Assembly: GCF_002013375.1 (NCBI RefSeq)
Contig: NZ_MAEW01000019.1
Coordinates: forward strand, 1 to 64,000
Reading direction: 5' to 3'
Source of the DNA: Mycobacterium sp. D16Q13
GTDB lineage: Bacteria; Actinomycetota; Actinomycetes; Mycobacteriales; Mycobacteriaceae
DNA: 64,000 bases
The notes beneath the pieces are model-generated. The model was not told the origin of the DNA. It saw only the letters and a list, made by a program, of their open reading frames with translations, and made no database searches. The number at the start of each line of letters is the position of its first letter. Position 1 is the first letter of the stretch. Positions 25,701-33,867 of this stretch are shown in pieces. The translations under genes were made by a program, and so were the position numbers.

Positions 25701-27079
25701 TCCGCGAGATCTTGGAGCGGGGCACTGTCGCCGGTCTGGCCCAGTTGGTCGATCAGCGCCGTAGCGGCATCATCGCGGATGACGAGGACCGCGAAGGGGA
25801 GCCGATTCCGTTGCTTCCCAGCGGACGCCGTCTGTATGAGCATGGAAACCCGCGCAGGCTCGCCGAAACCCACGTCTTCTGGTTGCCCGAGGGCATTACC
25901 CGATCCGCACTGGAGGAGCTTCTCGGTGCCGTGGTCACGGAGCACGAGGTGCTGCGCAGTCGGCTCGACCGCGAGCGCCTGGAGCTGGTACCGCGCGCCC
26001 GGCAGTCCCTCCGTTTGGTCGAGATCCTCACGGAGGATCCATCTGACGCGGCCGGCGCCGAGATTGGCCGTGCGGTGGATCGACTCGATCCCGAACAGGG
26101 CTGGATGCTTTCGGCGGTGTGGCTGCACCCCGAAGGCGGTCCCGGAGTTCTCATCCTCGCGGTGCATCATCTCGCCGCCGACCCCACTTCCTGGCGAGTC
26201 ATCATGCAGGAGCTGGAATCTCGATGGCAGTCGCTGGTGGCAGGCGCTGTGCCGCCCGAGACCCAGGCCGGCGGCGGCTACCGCCGGTGGGCCAACTCGT
26301 TGGCCGCCGAGGCTCGGGACGTGGGCAGCCTGCCGTTCTGGATCGCCCAGCTCGACGGTGAGGATCCCGAAATTGGCGCGCGCCGCATAGATCCGGAAAT
26401 CGATAGGGAAGCCGAGCTGGCAGTCACTGTCGAGTCCGCGCCGGCCGATGTCAGCACGGTACTGCTGAACTCGGGAATCCCGATGGAGCAACTGCTGGTG
26501 GCTGCAGCCGCACGCACCGTGGCCCAGTGGCGCCGCCGCCGCGGACAAGCCGCGGTCGAGACACTGCTGGCGGTACAGGTGCCCGGGCGGGGCGACACGA
26601 CTGCCGAAACCGTGGGTCTGCTCGGTACGGCGTATCCGCTGCGCGTTGGTGGCACCGATCCTCTGGGAATCGGGCCCCGCGGTTTGGTGGAGCGGGTTGC
26701 GCGGCAGCACAGCGCGATGCCGGGGCGGACCATCGACTACGGGCTGTTGCGATACCTGCGTGCCGATACCAGCGCGGTGCTGCGGCAATACCGCGATCCA
26801 CAGATCCTGTTGAACTACCTCGGGCACGATCGCGGATTCGAGGGTGACCTCCTGCGTCGCGACGGATTGCTTTCGGTATCGGGTTCACCTGTGCCCGAGC
26901 CCGATTCGGCGGTACGTCACGAGCTCACCATCGCGGTGCTGATCATGGAGACCACCGAGGGGCCGTCCATCGGAACGCTGTGGCGGGCGATCCCTGAGGT
27001 GCTCGATCGCTCGGAGGTTGCAGAGCTGCAATCGATTTGGCACGAACAGCTGGGGATTCTGGCGAAGGAGCTATGGTGA
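22703..27079 (+). CDS. mbtF: Mycobactin non-ribosomal peptide synthetase MbtF (C-A-PCP-E)
   Basis: Adds the terminal lysine unit of mycobactin. Domains: condensation-type, residues about 25-440; adenylation, about 460-890, with LIYTSGSTGLPKG near 589, YRSGDLARRN and GRADEQVKIRGFRIELGEI; carrier with GGHSLLASK near 977; and a last domain of the epimerisation type (HHLAADPTSWR, YGLLRYL, LLNYLG). The 1458 residues match M. tuberculosis MbtF (about 1461). Start chosen as TTG at 22703 because GAGGTGAG stands six bases upstream; a GTG at 22712 is the alternative. The open frame reaches back to 22100, but that part overlaps mbtA. In the condensation domain the HHxxxDG motif reads HRIAWDD. mbtG overlaps the stop. 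Confidence 0.92.
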   Translation: MRTVSEGDVEVGVTSERASVGLDSDAAPALSAGQHRIWFAHGVTPALMNLCRSYRLSGEVDIERLRAAVTAVVARHEILRTTFRAGTDGDPVAVLHDDLPARWVEHDVSELAGTAQQLRLGVLAQREFGTPFDLTVESPLRLTVIRTGAAEHIMLVVAHRIAWDDDSWSVFLADLTTAYVHSAITAPPPGRPPLGGTDGADLDYWREELSNPPEPLELPGANGSVVTTDWKAARATARLSASVMSRVEQLAHEANTTPYVVLLAAYSALLHRYTHAEDFLVAAPVPTRDADTQGGIGHFGHTIALRMRPRSDESFRDLLEHARLTTLKGFAHQRVSLDRVIPRVGFAMGADSASRFCPPGIHCERASWEGQVAYVPLGLRIETAPEGADVVAEYLVDVLDERLTVQLLRHFANLLDSALADPDRPLGGLDLMDGREAQWLWEVSSGEQFEAEPTTLGELVAARAAAQPDATALVYEGRHYSYRETNELANRLAHWIMGQGIGTEDRVAVLLDKSPELIITALAIAKAGAVYLPVDPAYPADRIAHILSDAQPRLVIREPVTGIGQFDAREPVDADRVRPLTADNAAYLIYTSGSTGLPKGVTVTHRPLTEYFNWFRAEYRVSGSDRVLQVASPSFDVSVGEIFGILSCGGRLVIPRPGGLGDVAYLTELLNNEAVTSMHMVPSLLGLVLSLPGVTQWKSLRRVPVGGEALPGPVADKFHATFDASLHNFYGPTETVINASRYKVRGIQGTRTVPIGTPKINTQMHILDEALRPVPVGVIGEIYIGGTHVARGYHRAAGLTAQRFIADPFVPGRRMYRSGDLARRNANGDIEFVGRADEQVKIRGFRIELGEIASAIEVDPSVGQALVVVDEPPHVGKRLVAYLTPVGGHVVDIDRIRARISAALPDFMIPAAYVVLDEMPITPHGKINKDALPAPEIGSVTARREPETATQRQVAALFTRLLGIASVGADDSFVDLGGHSLLASKLSAAILTECGVGIDIREILERGTVAGLAQLVDQRRSGIIADDEDREGEPIPLLPSGRRLYEHGNPRRLAETHVFWLPEGITRSALEELLGAVVTEHEVLRSRLDRERLELVPRARQSLRLVEILTEDPSDAAGAEIGRAVDRLDPEQGWMLSAVWLHPEGGPGVLILAVHHLAADPTSWRVIMQELESRWQSLVAGAVPPETQAGGGYRRWANSLAAEARDVGSLPFWIAQLDGEDPEIGARRIDPEIDREAELAVTVESAPADVSTVLLNSGIPMEQLLVAAAARTVAQWRRRRGQAAVETLLAVQVPGRGDTTAETVGLLGTAYPLRVGGTDPLGIGPRGLVERVARQHSAMPGRTIDYGLLRYLRADTSAVLRQYRDPQILLNYLGHDRGFEGDLLRRDGLLSVSGSPVPEPDSAVRHELTIAVLIMETTEGPSIGTLWRAIPEVLDRSEVAELQSIWHEQLGILAKELW

Positions 27080-28365
27080 CGTCCACATTGGCAGTGATAG
27101 GCGCGGGCGCCAAGGCGGTGGCGGTTGCCGCGAAGGCGGCCGTGTTGCGTGAATGCGGTGTCGACGTACCCGATGTGGTGGCGATCGAACGTCAGCAGGT
27201 CGGTGCGAACTGGCAGGCGTGTGGTGGCTGGACGGATGGACAGCACCGGCTGGGGACGAGCCCCGAAAAGGACGTGGGTTTCCCGTACCGGTCCGCCGTG
27301 GTCCCGGGGCGCAACGCCGAGATCGATGCCCGGATGATGCGTCTGAGCTGGCAGTCCTATCTCATCGCCACCGGCCAGTTCGCCGAGTGGGTTGACCGCG
27401 ATAAGCCCGCGCCGACGCACAAGCGCTGGGCTGACTACCTGATGTGGGTGGCCAATACGGTCGACATGAAGGTGGTTCAGGGCGAGGTAACCGGCCTGTC
27501 CATCGATGACGACAGATGGGTGGTGGGTACTAACGACTGTTCCATCGCCGCGGACGCGGTGATGGTGACGGGGCCCGGACAGCCGGAACGTTCGGTACTG
27601 CCCGAGCATCCGAATGTCCTGTCGATCGCCGAATTCTGGCGTCGCTGTGCCGGCTCAACACGTCTCACCGCCGAACGCGTCGCCGTGATCGGCGGGGGCG
27701 AGACAGCCGCCTCAGTGCTCAACGAGCTTTTCGGACATCGAGTTTCGACGATCACCGTCATCTCTCCCGGGGTCACACTGTTTACCCGCGGTGAAGGGTA
27801 TTTCGAGAACGCACTGTTCAGTGATCCGACCGGGTGGCTGCACCACACCATGGAGGAACGACGCGACGCGTTGAACCGTACCGATCGCGGAGTGTTCTCG
27901 GCCCGTGTCCAGGAGTCGCTGCTGGCTGACGACCGTATCCGCCATCTGCGCGGACGCGTCGCCCATGCCGTCGCCCTGGAAGATCGGATCAGGTTGACGC
28001 TGCGCAGCGACCGTGCGGGGGAGCCTTCCGAGACCGTTCATGGCTTCGATCTGGTCATCGACGGCGCGGGGGCCGACGCGCTGTGGTTCTTGCCGCTGTT
28101 CGACCAGAGTGCCCTCGATCTCATGGAGCTCAAGCTGGGTGCCCCCGTGGACGGAAACGTGTTGCAGGAATCTCTCGGCCATGACTTGTCGGTCAACGGC
28201 CTGACTCCCAAGCTCATCCTTCCGACGCTCTCGGGTCTGACCCAGGGCCCGGGGTTCCCCAATCTCAGCTGTCTCGGATTGCTGTCCGATCGAGTGCTCG
28301 GTGGGCACAGCAGCACCGAGTCGGCGCGTCGTGAAAGGAAAACAAGTGAGTACCAACCCATTTGA
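27073..28365 (+). CDS. mbtG: Lysine N6-monooxygenase MbtG
   Basis: FAD/NADPH-dependent N-hydroxylase that supplies the hydroxamate groups of mycobactin by oxidising the lysine epsilon-amine. The protein is 430 residues (MbtG about 431). It starts MVTSTLAVIGAGAKAVAVAAKAA with an FAD-binding glycine loop in which GxGxxG reads GAGAKA. VGANWQACGGW and the substrate-side GTSPEKDVGFPYRS follow, then the NADPH loop VAVIGGGETAASVLNELFG near 213 and GFDLVIDGAGADALWF near 325. The start (ATG 27073, or GTG 27076) overlaps the mbtF stop, with AAGGAG just upstream. Confidence 0.93.
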   Translation: MVTSTLAVIGAGAKAVAVAAKAAVLRECGVDVPDVVAIERQQVGANWQACGGWTDGQHRLGTSPEKDVGFPYRSAVVPGRNAEIDARMMRLSWQSYLIATGQFAEWVDRDKPAPTHKRWADYLMWVANTVDMKVVQGEVTGLSIDDDRWVVGTNDCSIAADAVMVTGPGQPERSVLPEHPNVLSIAEFWRRCAGSTRLTAERVAVIGGGETAASVLNELFGHRVSTITVISPGVTLFTRGEGYFENALFSDPTGWLHHTMEERRDALNRTDRGVFSARVQESLLADDRIRHLRGRVAHAVALEDRIRLTLRSDRAGEPSETVHGFDLVIDGAGADALWFLPLFDQSALDLMELKLGAPVDGNVLQESLGHDLSVNGLTPKLILPTLSGLTQGPGFPNLSCLGLLSDRVLGGHSSTESARRERKTSEYQPI

Positions 28366-28561
28366 TGACGAGAGTGGCGCCTTCTACGTACTGGTCAACG
28401 ACGAGGAGCAGCACAGTCTGTGGCCGACGGCCATCGGGGTCCCGGCGCAGTGGCGTGTGGCCTTTGGCGAGGCCTCGCGTGCGGACTGTGTGGAATACGT
28501 CGAGGCCCATTGGACCGATATGCGCCCCAAGAGCCTGCGCGACGCGATGGCGGGCGGCTAG
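28346..28561 (+). CDS. mbtH: MbtH-like protein
   Basis: Small activator that binds NRPS adenylation domains. The 71 residues from a GTG start equal M. tuberculosis MbtH in length. The family's invariant positions are present: NPFDDESGAFYVLVNDEEQHSLWP, the P-x-x-W-R (PAQWRV) and the final WTDMRPKSL. The start overlaps the end of mbtG by 20 bases, with AAAGGAAA before the GTG, so mbtF-G-H are one unit. It is expected to serve MbtF and the NRPS proteins encoded elsewhere. Confidence 0.95.
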   Translation: MSTNPFDDESGAFYVLVNDEEQHSLWPTAIGVPAQWRVAFGEASRADCVEYVEAHWTDMRPKSLRDAMAGG

Positions 28562-28583
28562 CGGCAGCTGGTAGGAAGATCTG

Positions 28584-29432
28584 GTGGGCCCCGATAGCTT
28601 CAGCACCGGCCAACCCGATCACACCGCCGTGCGCACCGCACTCTGGCGGGCCTTGCATGTGGAACTGGATCCGCCGCCGCATGTGCTGACCGATCGGATC
28701 GGCCTGCACCTGGTGGCACCGCCGGAGGATTGGCGCGGGCGCCCCGACATGGACCCGCGGGGTTCCACGGTGTCCCGATTGGGCATGGTGGCGCGGGCTC
28801 GTTTCGTCGAGGATCTCGTTGAGCAGCGGGTGGCAGAGGGCTTAGCGCAATATGTCATCTTGGGGGCCGGGCTGGACACCTTCGTGCAGCGCCATCCCGG
28901 GGCGGGGGAGCGGCTCACCGTTTTCGAGGTGGACCAGCCCGACACTCAAGCGTGGAAACGAAATCGGCTGACCGAGCTGGGATTCGAGATTCCTGACTGG
29001 CTGAGGCTGGTTCCAGTTGACTTCGAGATGGGCGGGTCCTGGCGAGATCAATTGCTGATCGCGGGGTTCGACCCCGGCAAACCTGCGGTGGTGGCATCCA
29101 CGGGCGTCAGTATGTATCTGAGTCGCGATGCCATAGTCGGGACACTACGTCAATGTGCCTTGCTGGCACCGGGTTCGACATTGGCCATGACGTTCCTGCT
29201 GCCGTTGGAGCTGCTCGAAGCGGGGGAGCGCCCGATCAGGCAGATGATCATGACCAAGGCGGCCGAATCCGGCACGCCGTGGGTGAGCTTCTTCTCTGCG
29301 GACCAGCTACTCTCCCTGGCGCACGACTGCGGCTTCGCCGACGCGTCGTACGTGTCCGGGCGCGAACTGATCGACCGCTATGTGCCCGGCACCGGGTTGT
29401 CTGCCGAGGAGTTTCTGGTGGCCACCACCTAG
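28584..29432 (+). CDS. SAM-dependent methyltransferase of the leucine-carboxyl-methyltransferase-like family
   Basis: A 282-residue class I methyltransferase. The SAM-binding core reads YVILGAGLDTFVQR near residue 90, then VFEVDQPDTQAWKR near 113, PVDFE near 145 and VASTGVSMYL near 170. This is the pattern of the large mycobacterial family of putative O-methyltransferases (TIGR00027-type). It follows mbtH by 22 bases on the same strand (GTG start with GTAGGAAG upstream), so it is probably co-transcribed with the mycobactin genes, and its end overlaps the end of irtB by four bases. Substrate unknown; methylation of a siderophore or precursor is possible but only inferred from position. Confidence 0.85.
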   Translation: MGPDSFSTGQPDHTAVRTALWRALHVELDPPPHVLTDRIGLHLVAPPEDWRGRPDMDPRGSTVSRLGMVARARFVEDLVEQRVAEGLAQYVILGAGLDTFVQRHPGAGERLTVFEVDQPDTQAWKRNRLTELGFEIPDWLRLVPVDFEMGGSWRDQLLIAGFDPGKPAVVASTGVSMYLSRDAIVGTLRQCALLAPGSTLAMTFLLPLELLEAGERPIRQMIMTKAAESGTPWVSFFSADQLLSLAHDCGFADASYVSGRELIDRYVPGTGLSAEEFLVATT

Positions 29433-31177
29433 TTGGCGGCCGCGGCGATCCGCCACCCGGAGGTGGACTCCTGCTGGCGCCAGAACTCTGCGAAACGTCC
29501 TCCCAGAGCACTGAGTTCAGCGATCGAACCCTGCTCCACGATGCGGCCCTCGTCGATGAACAGCACATGATCCGCGTTGCGGATGGCACTGAGCCGGTGG
29601 GCGATCATCACCCGGGTGCGAAGACGCGGATCATTCCCGATGGCCTCGGTGACCGCGGTTTCATTCTCGGTGTCCAGGGCACTGGTGGCTTCGTCGATGA
29701 GCAGGACGGGGGCGGGCTTCACGAGCGCGCGGGCAATGCTGACCCGTTGGCGTTCACCACCGGACAATGCCGTGCCGGCCTCGCCGACACGAGACTGCTC
29801 GGCGTCGGGCAGGCGCTCGATGATCTCGTCGACCCGAGCCAGTGCCATGGCCCGGCGCGCCTCCACGTCTGTCGCCGTGGGATGTCCGACGAGAACATTG
29901 TCGCGGATCGGCCCATCGAATAGATAGGGATGCTGGAACACCATGCTCACCAGAGCCCGGCGGGCGGCAGTGTCCAATGTCGCGACATCGGTTCCGTCGA
30001 CCAGGATTTGGCCGCTCTCTGGCTGCTGCAGCCCGGCGATAAGCGAGAGTATGGTGCTCTTCCCGGACCCGGATGGTCCAACGATCGCAGTCGTGGTTCC
30101 CGGTTCCAGCGTGAAGTCAACGCCCTTGAGTACGTGTTCCCGAGCGCCGTCATAGCGGAAGTCGACCCCGCGGAATTCGATACGTGGGGCCGGGGTATCG
30201 GCGGATGCGACGGCATCCCCAGGCTGGTCGGCGGCCTCGGTGGTGATGATCGTGTGGAGGCGTTCGAACACGCCGCGTGAGTTTTCGACGGCACCGGCCA
30301 GGCCCGCCAGCACGGTGAACGGTTCCAGGAAGCGCACCACAACCACCATGAGCGCGACCGCCTCGGGGGCTCCGATCTCACCGCGTAGCGCCAGCACCGT
30401 GGCGGTGCCTGCCAACAGGATCAGGGCGATCTGGCTGACGATGGTGAACAGCAGCTGGCCGGGGATCTGGAACAGCAAGAGCCGCATGGTTGCACCGCGC
30501 GCGACGGCCACTGCTTCGCCGGCCTGGCTGCGGGCAGGACTGACGCGACGGCTCGCCCGCAGTGCGGCCTGGGTGCGTGCGAACTCCAGGATCCGTTCGG
30601 TAAGGGCGCTGTGCGCCTGGGCATCTGCTTCATCGGCGGCCCGCACGATGCGGATACTGGCCAGCAACGCACCGAGCAGCAGCGGCAGGGTGATGGCGGC
30701 CGCGACACCCAGTTTCCAGGAGATGAAGAACAGTCCGAGGGTGATGGCTGCCGGCAGTAATACCGCGCCCACCAGTGGCGTGAGGAGGTTGGCGATGAAC
30801 CCGACGAGGTCCGGGCCTCCGGACGAGATCGCCTGGCGCGCCATCGCGGTGCGATCCGCGGTGAACCATCCCAGCGGGATATGGGTGAGTCGATCGGCCA
30901 CGCGGTGCTGAGAGTCGTTCAGCAGGGCGAATCCGATGCGGTAGCCGATGCGGGCCTGCACGGTGTCCACGATCCATCCCGCCACGGTGACCGCGGTCAG
31001 CACACCGAGCCATGGCAGCGCGGTGGAAGGGGTGCTCCCGAAAAGGGCACCGAGCAGCGGCACCAACAGCAGACAGCCCGCCGCGCGCAGGGCGACGGAC
31101 AGCACCGACAGCACGGCATAGGCGTAGAGCGGGCCGCGATGCCCGGGCGGAATCAGTCGAATCAGGTTGGAAAGCAT
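29429..31177 (-). CDS. irtB: Mycobactin ABC importer subunit IrtB
   Basis: Second half of the IrtAB heterodimer, which has an ABC exporter fold but imports ferri-mycobactin and carboxymycobactin. The 582 residues contain an N-terminal six-helix membrane domain (about 15-320) and an ABC ATPase with Walker A GPSGSGKST (Lys near 373), signature LSGGERQRVSIARAL near 475 and Walker B VLLIDEAT near 498. The start overlaps irtA's last base. No SIP domain is present. The downstream gene end overlaps the methyltransferase end from the other strand. Confidence 0.93.
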   Translation of the reverse strand: MLSNLIRLIPPGHRGPLYAYAVLSVLSVALRAAGCLLLVPLLGALFGSTPSTALPWLGVLTAVTVAGWIVDTVQARIGYRIGFALLNDSQHRVADRLTHIPLGWFTADRTAMARQAISSGGPDLVGFIANLLTPLVGAVLLPAAITLGLFFISWKLGVAAAITLPLLLGALLASIRIVRAADEADAQAHSALTERILEFARTQAALRASRRVSPARSQAGEAVAVARGATMRLLLFQIPGQLLFTIVSQIALILLAGTATVLALRGEIGAPEAVALMVVVVRFLEPFTVLAGLAGAVENSRGVFERLHTIITTEAADQPGDAVASADTPAPRIEFRGVDFRYDGAREHVLKGVDFTLEPGTTTAIVGPSGSGKSTILSLIAGLQQPESGQILVDGTDVATLDTAARRALVSMVFQHPYLFDGPIRDNVLVGHPTATDVEARRAMALARVDEIIERLPDAEQSRVGEAGTALSGGERQRVSIARALVKPAPVLLIDEATSALDTENETAVTEAIGNDPRLRTRVMIAHRLSAIRNADHVLFIDEGRIVEQGSIAELSALGGRFAEFWRQQESTSGWRIAAAAN

Positions 31178-33774
31178 CAGATATTCTCCCCGGCGAGTAC
31201 CGTCGACGGCTCGTGAAGGCGGCCCTCCCAGAGCCTTCGGTACCGGCCCTCGGTGGCCAGCAGCTGGGTGTGGGTGCCGGTTTCCACGACGTGGCCCTGG
31301 TCCAGGACCACGATCTGGTCGGCATCGGCGATGGTGTGCAGTCGGTGTGCGATGACCAGCACGGTCCGATTGTGAACCAGCCTGCCGAGTGCCTGCTGCA
31401 CCAAGTACTCCGATTCGGGATCGGCGAATGCGGTGGCCTCGTCCAGGATCAGGATGGGGGTGTCAGCCAGGAGGGCGCGGGCGATGGTCAGCCGCTGCTT
31501 CTCGCCCCCGGACAGCTGAGTGTTGGTATCCAGGACCGTGTCATAACCATTGGGGAGACGCAGGATTCGCTCGTGGATCTGCGCGTCGCGGGCCGCCGCC
31601 ACAATGTCGGTGTCGGTGGCCTCGGGCCGGGCAAGTGCGATGTTCTCGCGGACGGTGCCCGCCACCAGCTGCACATCCTGGAAAACGAACCCGACCTTGG
31701 TGTACAGCGCGTCAGCCGAGAGGGTGCGGATGTCTGTGCCGTTGATGCGAATGGCGCCGTTATCGACGTCGTGGAACCGCGCCAGCAGGGATGCGAGCGT
31801 CGACTTTCCGGACCCGGACGGGCCGACGAGGGCCGTGACCGTTCCGGGCCGCAGCGTCAGGGTGACGTCGTGGATGACGGGCGCTCCCGGCCGGTACCCG
31901 AAGGTCACCGCGTCGAAGGACACGGAGGTCTCGCCGGAACGGCCCTCGGAGGCCCGCTCGGTCAGTTCGGTCTCGCTGAGGGCAACCGCGATATGCCGTG
32001 CCGCCTCCACGCCGCCGCGAATACCGCCGAGACCATAGGCGATTCCCAGCAGGCGGGTGCCAAAGGTGGTGCCGAGCATCAGGAATGGCAGCAGGGTGAT
32101 GGGTTCCATGGTCCCGGCAACGACGAACAACGTGCCGGCCGCTGCGATGAGCCAGAGGAAGGTTGTCGGCCGAGTCGCCAGATCCATGAAGGTCTTCTTC
32201 CCGATGAAGGGCCGCTGCCATTCGTTGAGGAAGGAGAGGTATCCATCCAGCTTGCGCTTGAATGAGGACGCGGCTGCGCCACCGAAAATTCGGATCACCG
32301 GCTGGCCTTCAAGATAGGCGGCTGATTCTCCGCTCATCCGTTCGCTCCAGCGAGAGGCCTCGATGATTTTCGGGCCGCTCTGGAACATCATGGTCGCCGT
32401 CGTGACGATGTGGACCAGGATGGGGATCAGAAGCACGAGTGCCAAGCGCCAGTCGACGACAAATAGGTAGATGAGCACAGCGACCGGTCCGACGACGGCG
32501 GCCACGGCATCGGGGATCGCGTGGGTGATCAAGTAGTGCAGCGACAGGGTGTCGTCCTGAATGAGCTTCTTGACCGATCCGGAACCACGCTGCGTGAACC
32601 ACCCCAACGGAACCCGGGATAGTTTGGCCAGGAGCCGTCGCCGAATACCGGCGCTGAACCGTATGTCGACGACATGCAGCCAGAGAGTCAGGGCCGCGCC
32701 CAGGGCGGCACCCAGAACCAGCAGCGTCAGGAAGATCGTTCCGGTGTGCCACAAGCGGGATTCGTCGGCACCGGCGAGCAGTAATCGTGTCAGCTCCACG
32801 AGAACCACGAAGGGTGCCAGCTCGATCATGGTGATGACCGCCTGCAGCACACCGCTCGCGATCATCTGCTTCTTGACCGGTGCCAGCAGTTCCCCGGCGG
32901 CCTGCGAACGCCATCGGCCTTGGGGGACTACGGGTACCGCGGGGGTTACCGGCGTGTCGGCGGCGGACTTGGCCCCGGAAAGATCCGGTGCAGCGGTCTT
33001 CGGCGCCGGTGCCTGATGTGTGTCAGTGTCTCCGCGGCGGCTTCCCATCGCGCGACCGAAGGTCCAATACGCCGCGGCGTGCACGTCGGCCTTCGGGAAT
33101 CCGAACTGCTCCTTGAGGCGCTTGCGGAGATGCTTGAGCGAGCCTGCCTCCGGACCGGCCCACGCGTACCAGTTGGACCAATCGCGAATCTCGATGGCTG
33201 CGGCCAGCGAGGTCTCGTCCGCCCGGTCCACCCAATGCAGCTGTCGCCGTGGATGATCCCGCAGGGGAATAAGCTCATCGTTGGGGTCGTGACGTTCCAG
33301 GTATACCTCGACGTCCACGTCGGCGGGCAAGGCAGCCAGGATTGAGTTGATCGCAGGGATGGACGCGGTATCGCCGATGAGGAGGAATCCGGCCGGGAGA
33401 TCCTCGGGGATCTCGAAACGTGAGGAACCGAAGGACACCACCGGAATCGTCATACCGGGTTGCGCCGCTGTCGCCCACTGACAGGCGGGACCGGCGGGCT
33501 CGTGGATCACGACGTCGATCGCGAACTCACCCGCATCGGCATCCGTCGAAACGATCGTGTACGCCCGCTGATGTTCGGTGGCGTTGCCTGCCGGGTCGGG
33601 AAACCAGAATCGGAGCCACTCGGTGGGGGCGTGCAAGAGGTCGTCGAAGAGTGTCGGCGCCGACATGGTGACGCGCACGCAGTTCGGCGCGACCTGTGCC
33701 GTGCCGACCACGGTGGCTAGGTGATCGCGCGCCCCGAGTCCGCGCAGCACCGCACCCTGGAAGCCTCTACCCAT
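31177..33774 (-). CDS. irtA: Mycobactin ABC importer subunit IrtA with N-terminal siderophore-interacting domain
   Basis: Imports ferri-siderophore and reduces it. The N-terminal 270 residues are a SIP flavin domain (QRAYTIVSTDADAG near 68, FLLIGDTASIPAINSIL near 127, HAAYWTFGRAMG near 247). A linker, six membrane helices (about 310-590) and an ABC ATPase follow (Walker A Lys near 657, LSGGEKQRLTIARAL, ILILDEATAFADPESE). I chose the ATG at 33774 (MGRGFQGAVLRGLGARDH), which matches the start of M. tuberculosis IrtA (MARGLQGVMLRS as I recall it); a GTG at 33819 would add 15 unlikely residues. With this start the length is 865 against about 859. An iron box lies 60 bases upstream. Confidence 0.94.
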   Translation of the reverse strand: MGRGFQGAVLRGLGARDHLATVVGTAQVAPNCVRVTMSAPTLFDDLLHAPTEWLRFWFPDPAGNATEHQRAYTIVSTDADAGEFAIDVVIHEPAGPACQWATAAQPGMTIPVVSFGSSRFEIPEDLPAGFLLIGDTASIPAINSILAALPADVDVEVYLERHDPNDELIPLRDHPRRQLHWVDRADETSLAAAIEIRDWSNWYAWAGPEAGSLKHLRKRLKEQFGFPKADVHAAAYWTFGRAMGSRRGDTDTHQAPAPKTAAPDLSGAKSAADTPVTPAVPVVPQGRWRSQAAGELLAPVKKQMIASGVLQAVITMIELAPFVVLVELTRLLLAGADESRLWHTGTIFLTLLVLGAALGAALTLWLHVVDIRFSAGIRRRLLAKLSRVPLGWFTQRGSGSVKKLIQDDTLSLHYLITHAIPDAVAAVVGPVAVLIYLFVVDWRLALVLLIPILVHIVTTATMMFQSGPKIIEASRWSERMSGESAAYLEGQPVIRIFGGAAASSFKRKLDGYLSFLNEWQRPFIGKKTFMDLATRPTTFLWLIAAAGTLFVVAGTMEPITLLPFLMLGTTFGTRLLGIAYGLGGIRGGVEAARHIAVALSETELTERASEGRSGETSVSFDAVTFGYRPGAPVIHDVTLTLRPGTVTALVGPSGSGKSTLASLLARFHDVDNGAIRINGTDIRTLSADALYTKVGFVFQDVQLVAGTVRENIALARPEATDTDIVAAARDAQIHERILRLPNGYDTVLDTNTQLSGGEKQRLTIARALLADTPILILDEATAFADPESEYLVQQALGRLVHNRTVLVIAHRLHTIADADQIVVLDQGHVVETGTHTQLLATEGRYRRLWEGRLHEPSTVLAGENI

Positions 33775-33833
33775 GCTGATGTGACCTTTGTTTGTGCTCG
33801 ATGTGGCACCGGCTGACACATCCGGGCCGTTAC

Positions 33834-33852
33834 TTAGCCCATCCTAACCTAA
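33834..33852 (-). promoter_or_regulatory. IdeR-like iron box upstream of irtA
   Basis: On the minus strand TTAGGTTAGGATGGGCTAA matches the IdeR consensus at 15 of 19 positions by hand count, with a perfect left half. It lies 59 bases before the chosen irtA start and 16 bases past the end of the transporter gene of the ect operon, so irtA has its own promoter despite lying directly downstream of that operon. Confidence 0.7.
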
Positions 33853-33867
33853 GCGGCGCTGACGGGG

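Noticed and set aside
31012..32265. 417-codon open frame antisense to irtB/irtA
   Set aside because: It crosses the irtA-irtB junction on the other strand and has no recognisable domain; it is a mirror of the ABC transporter codons.
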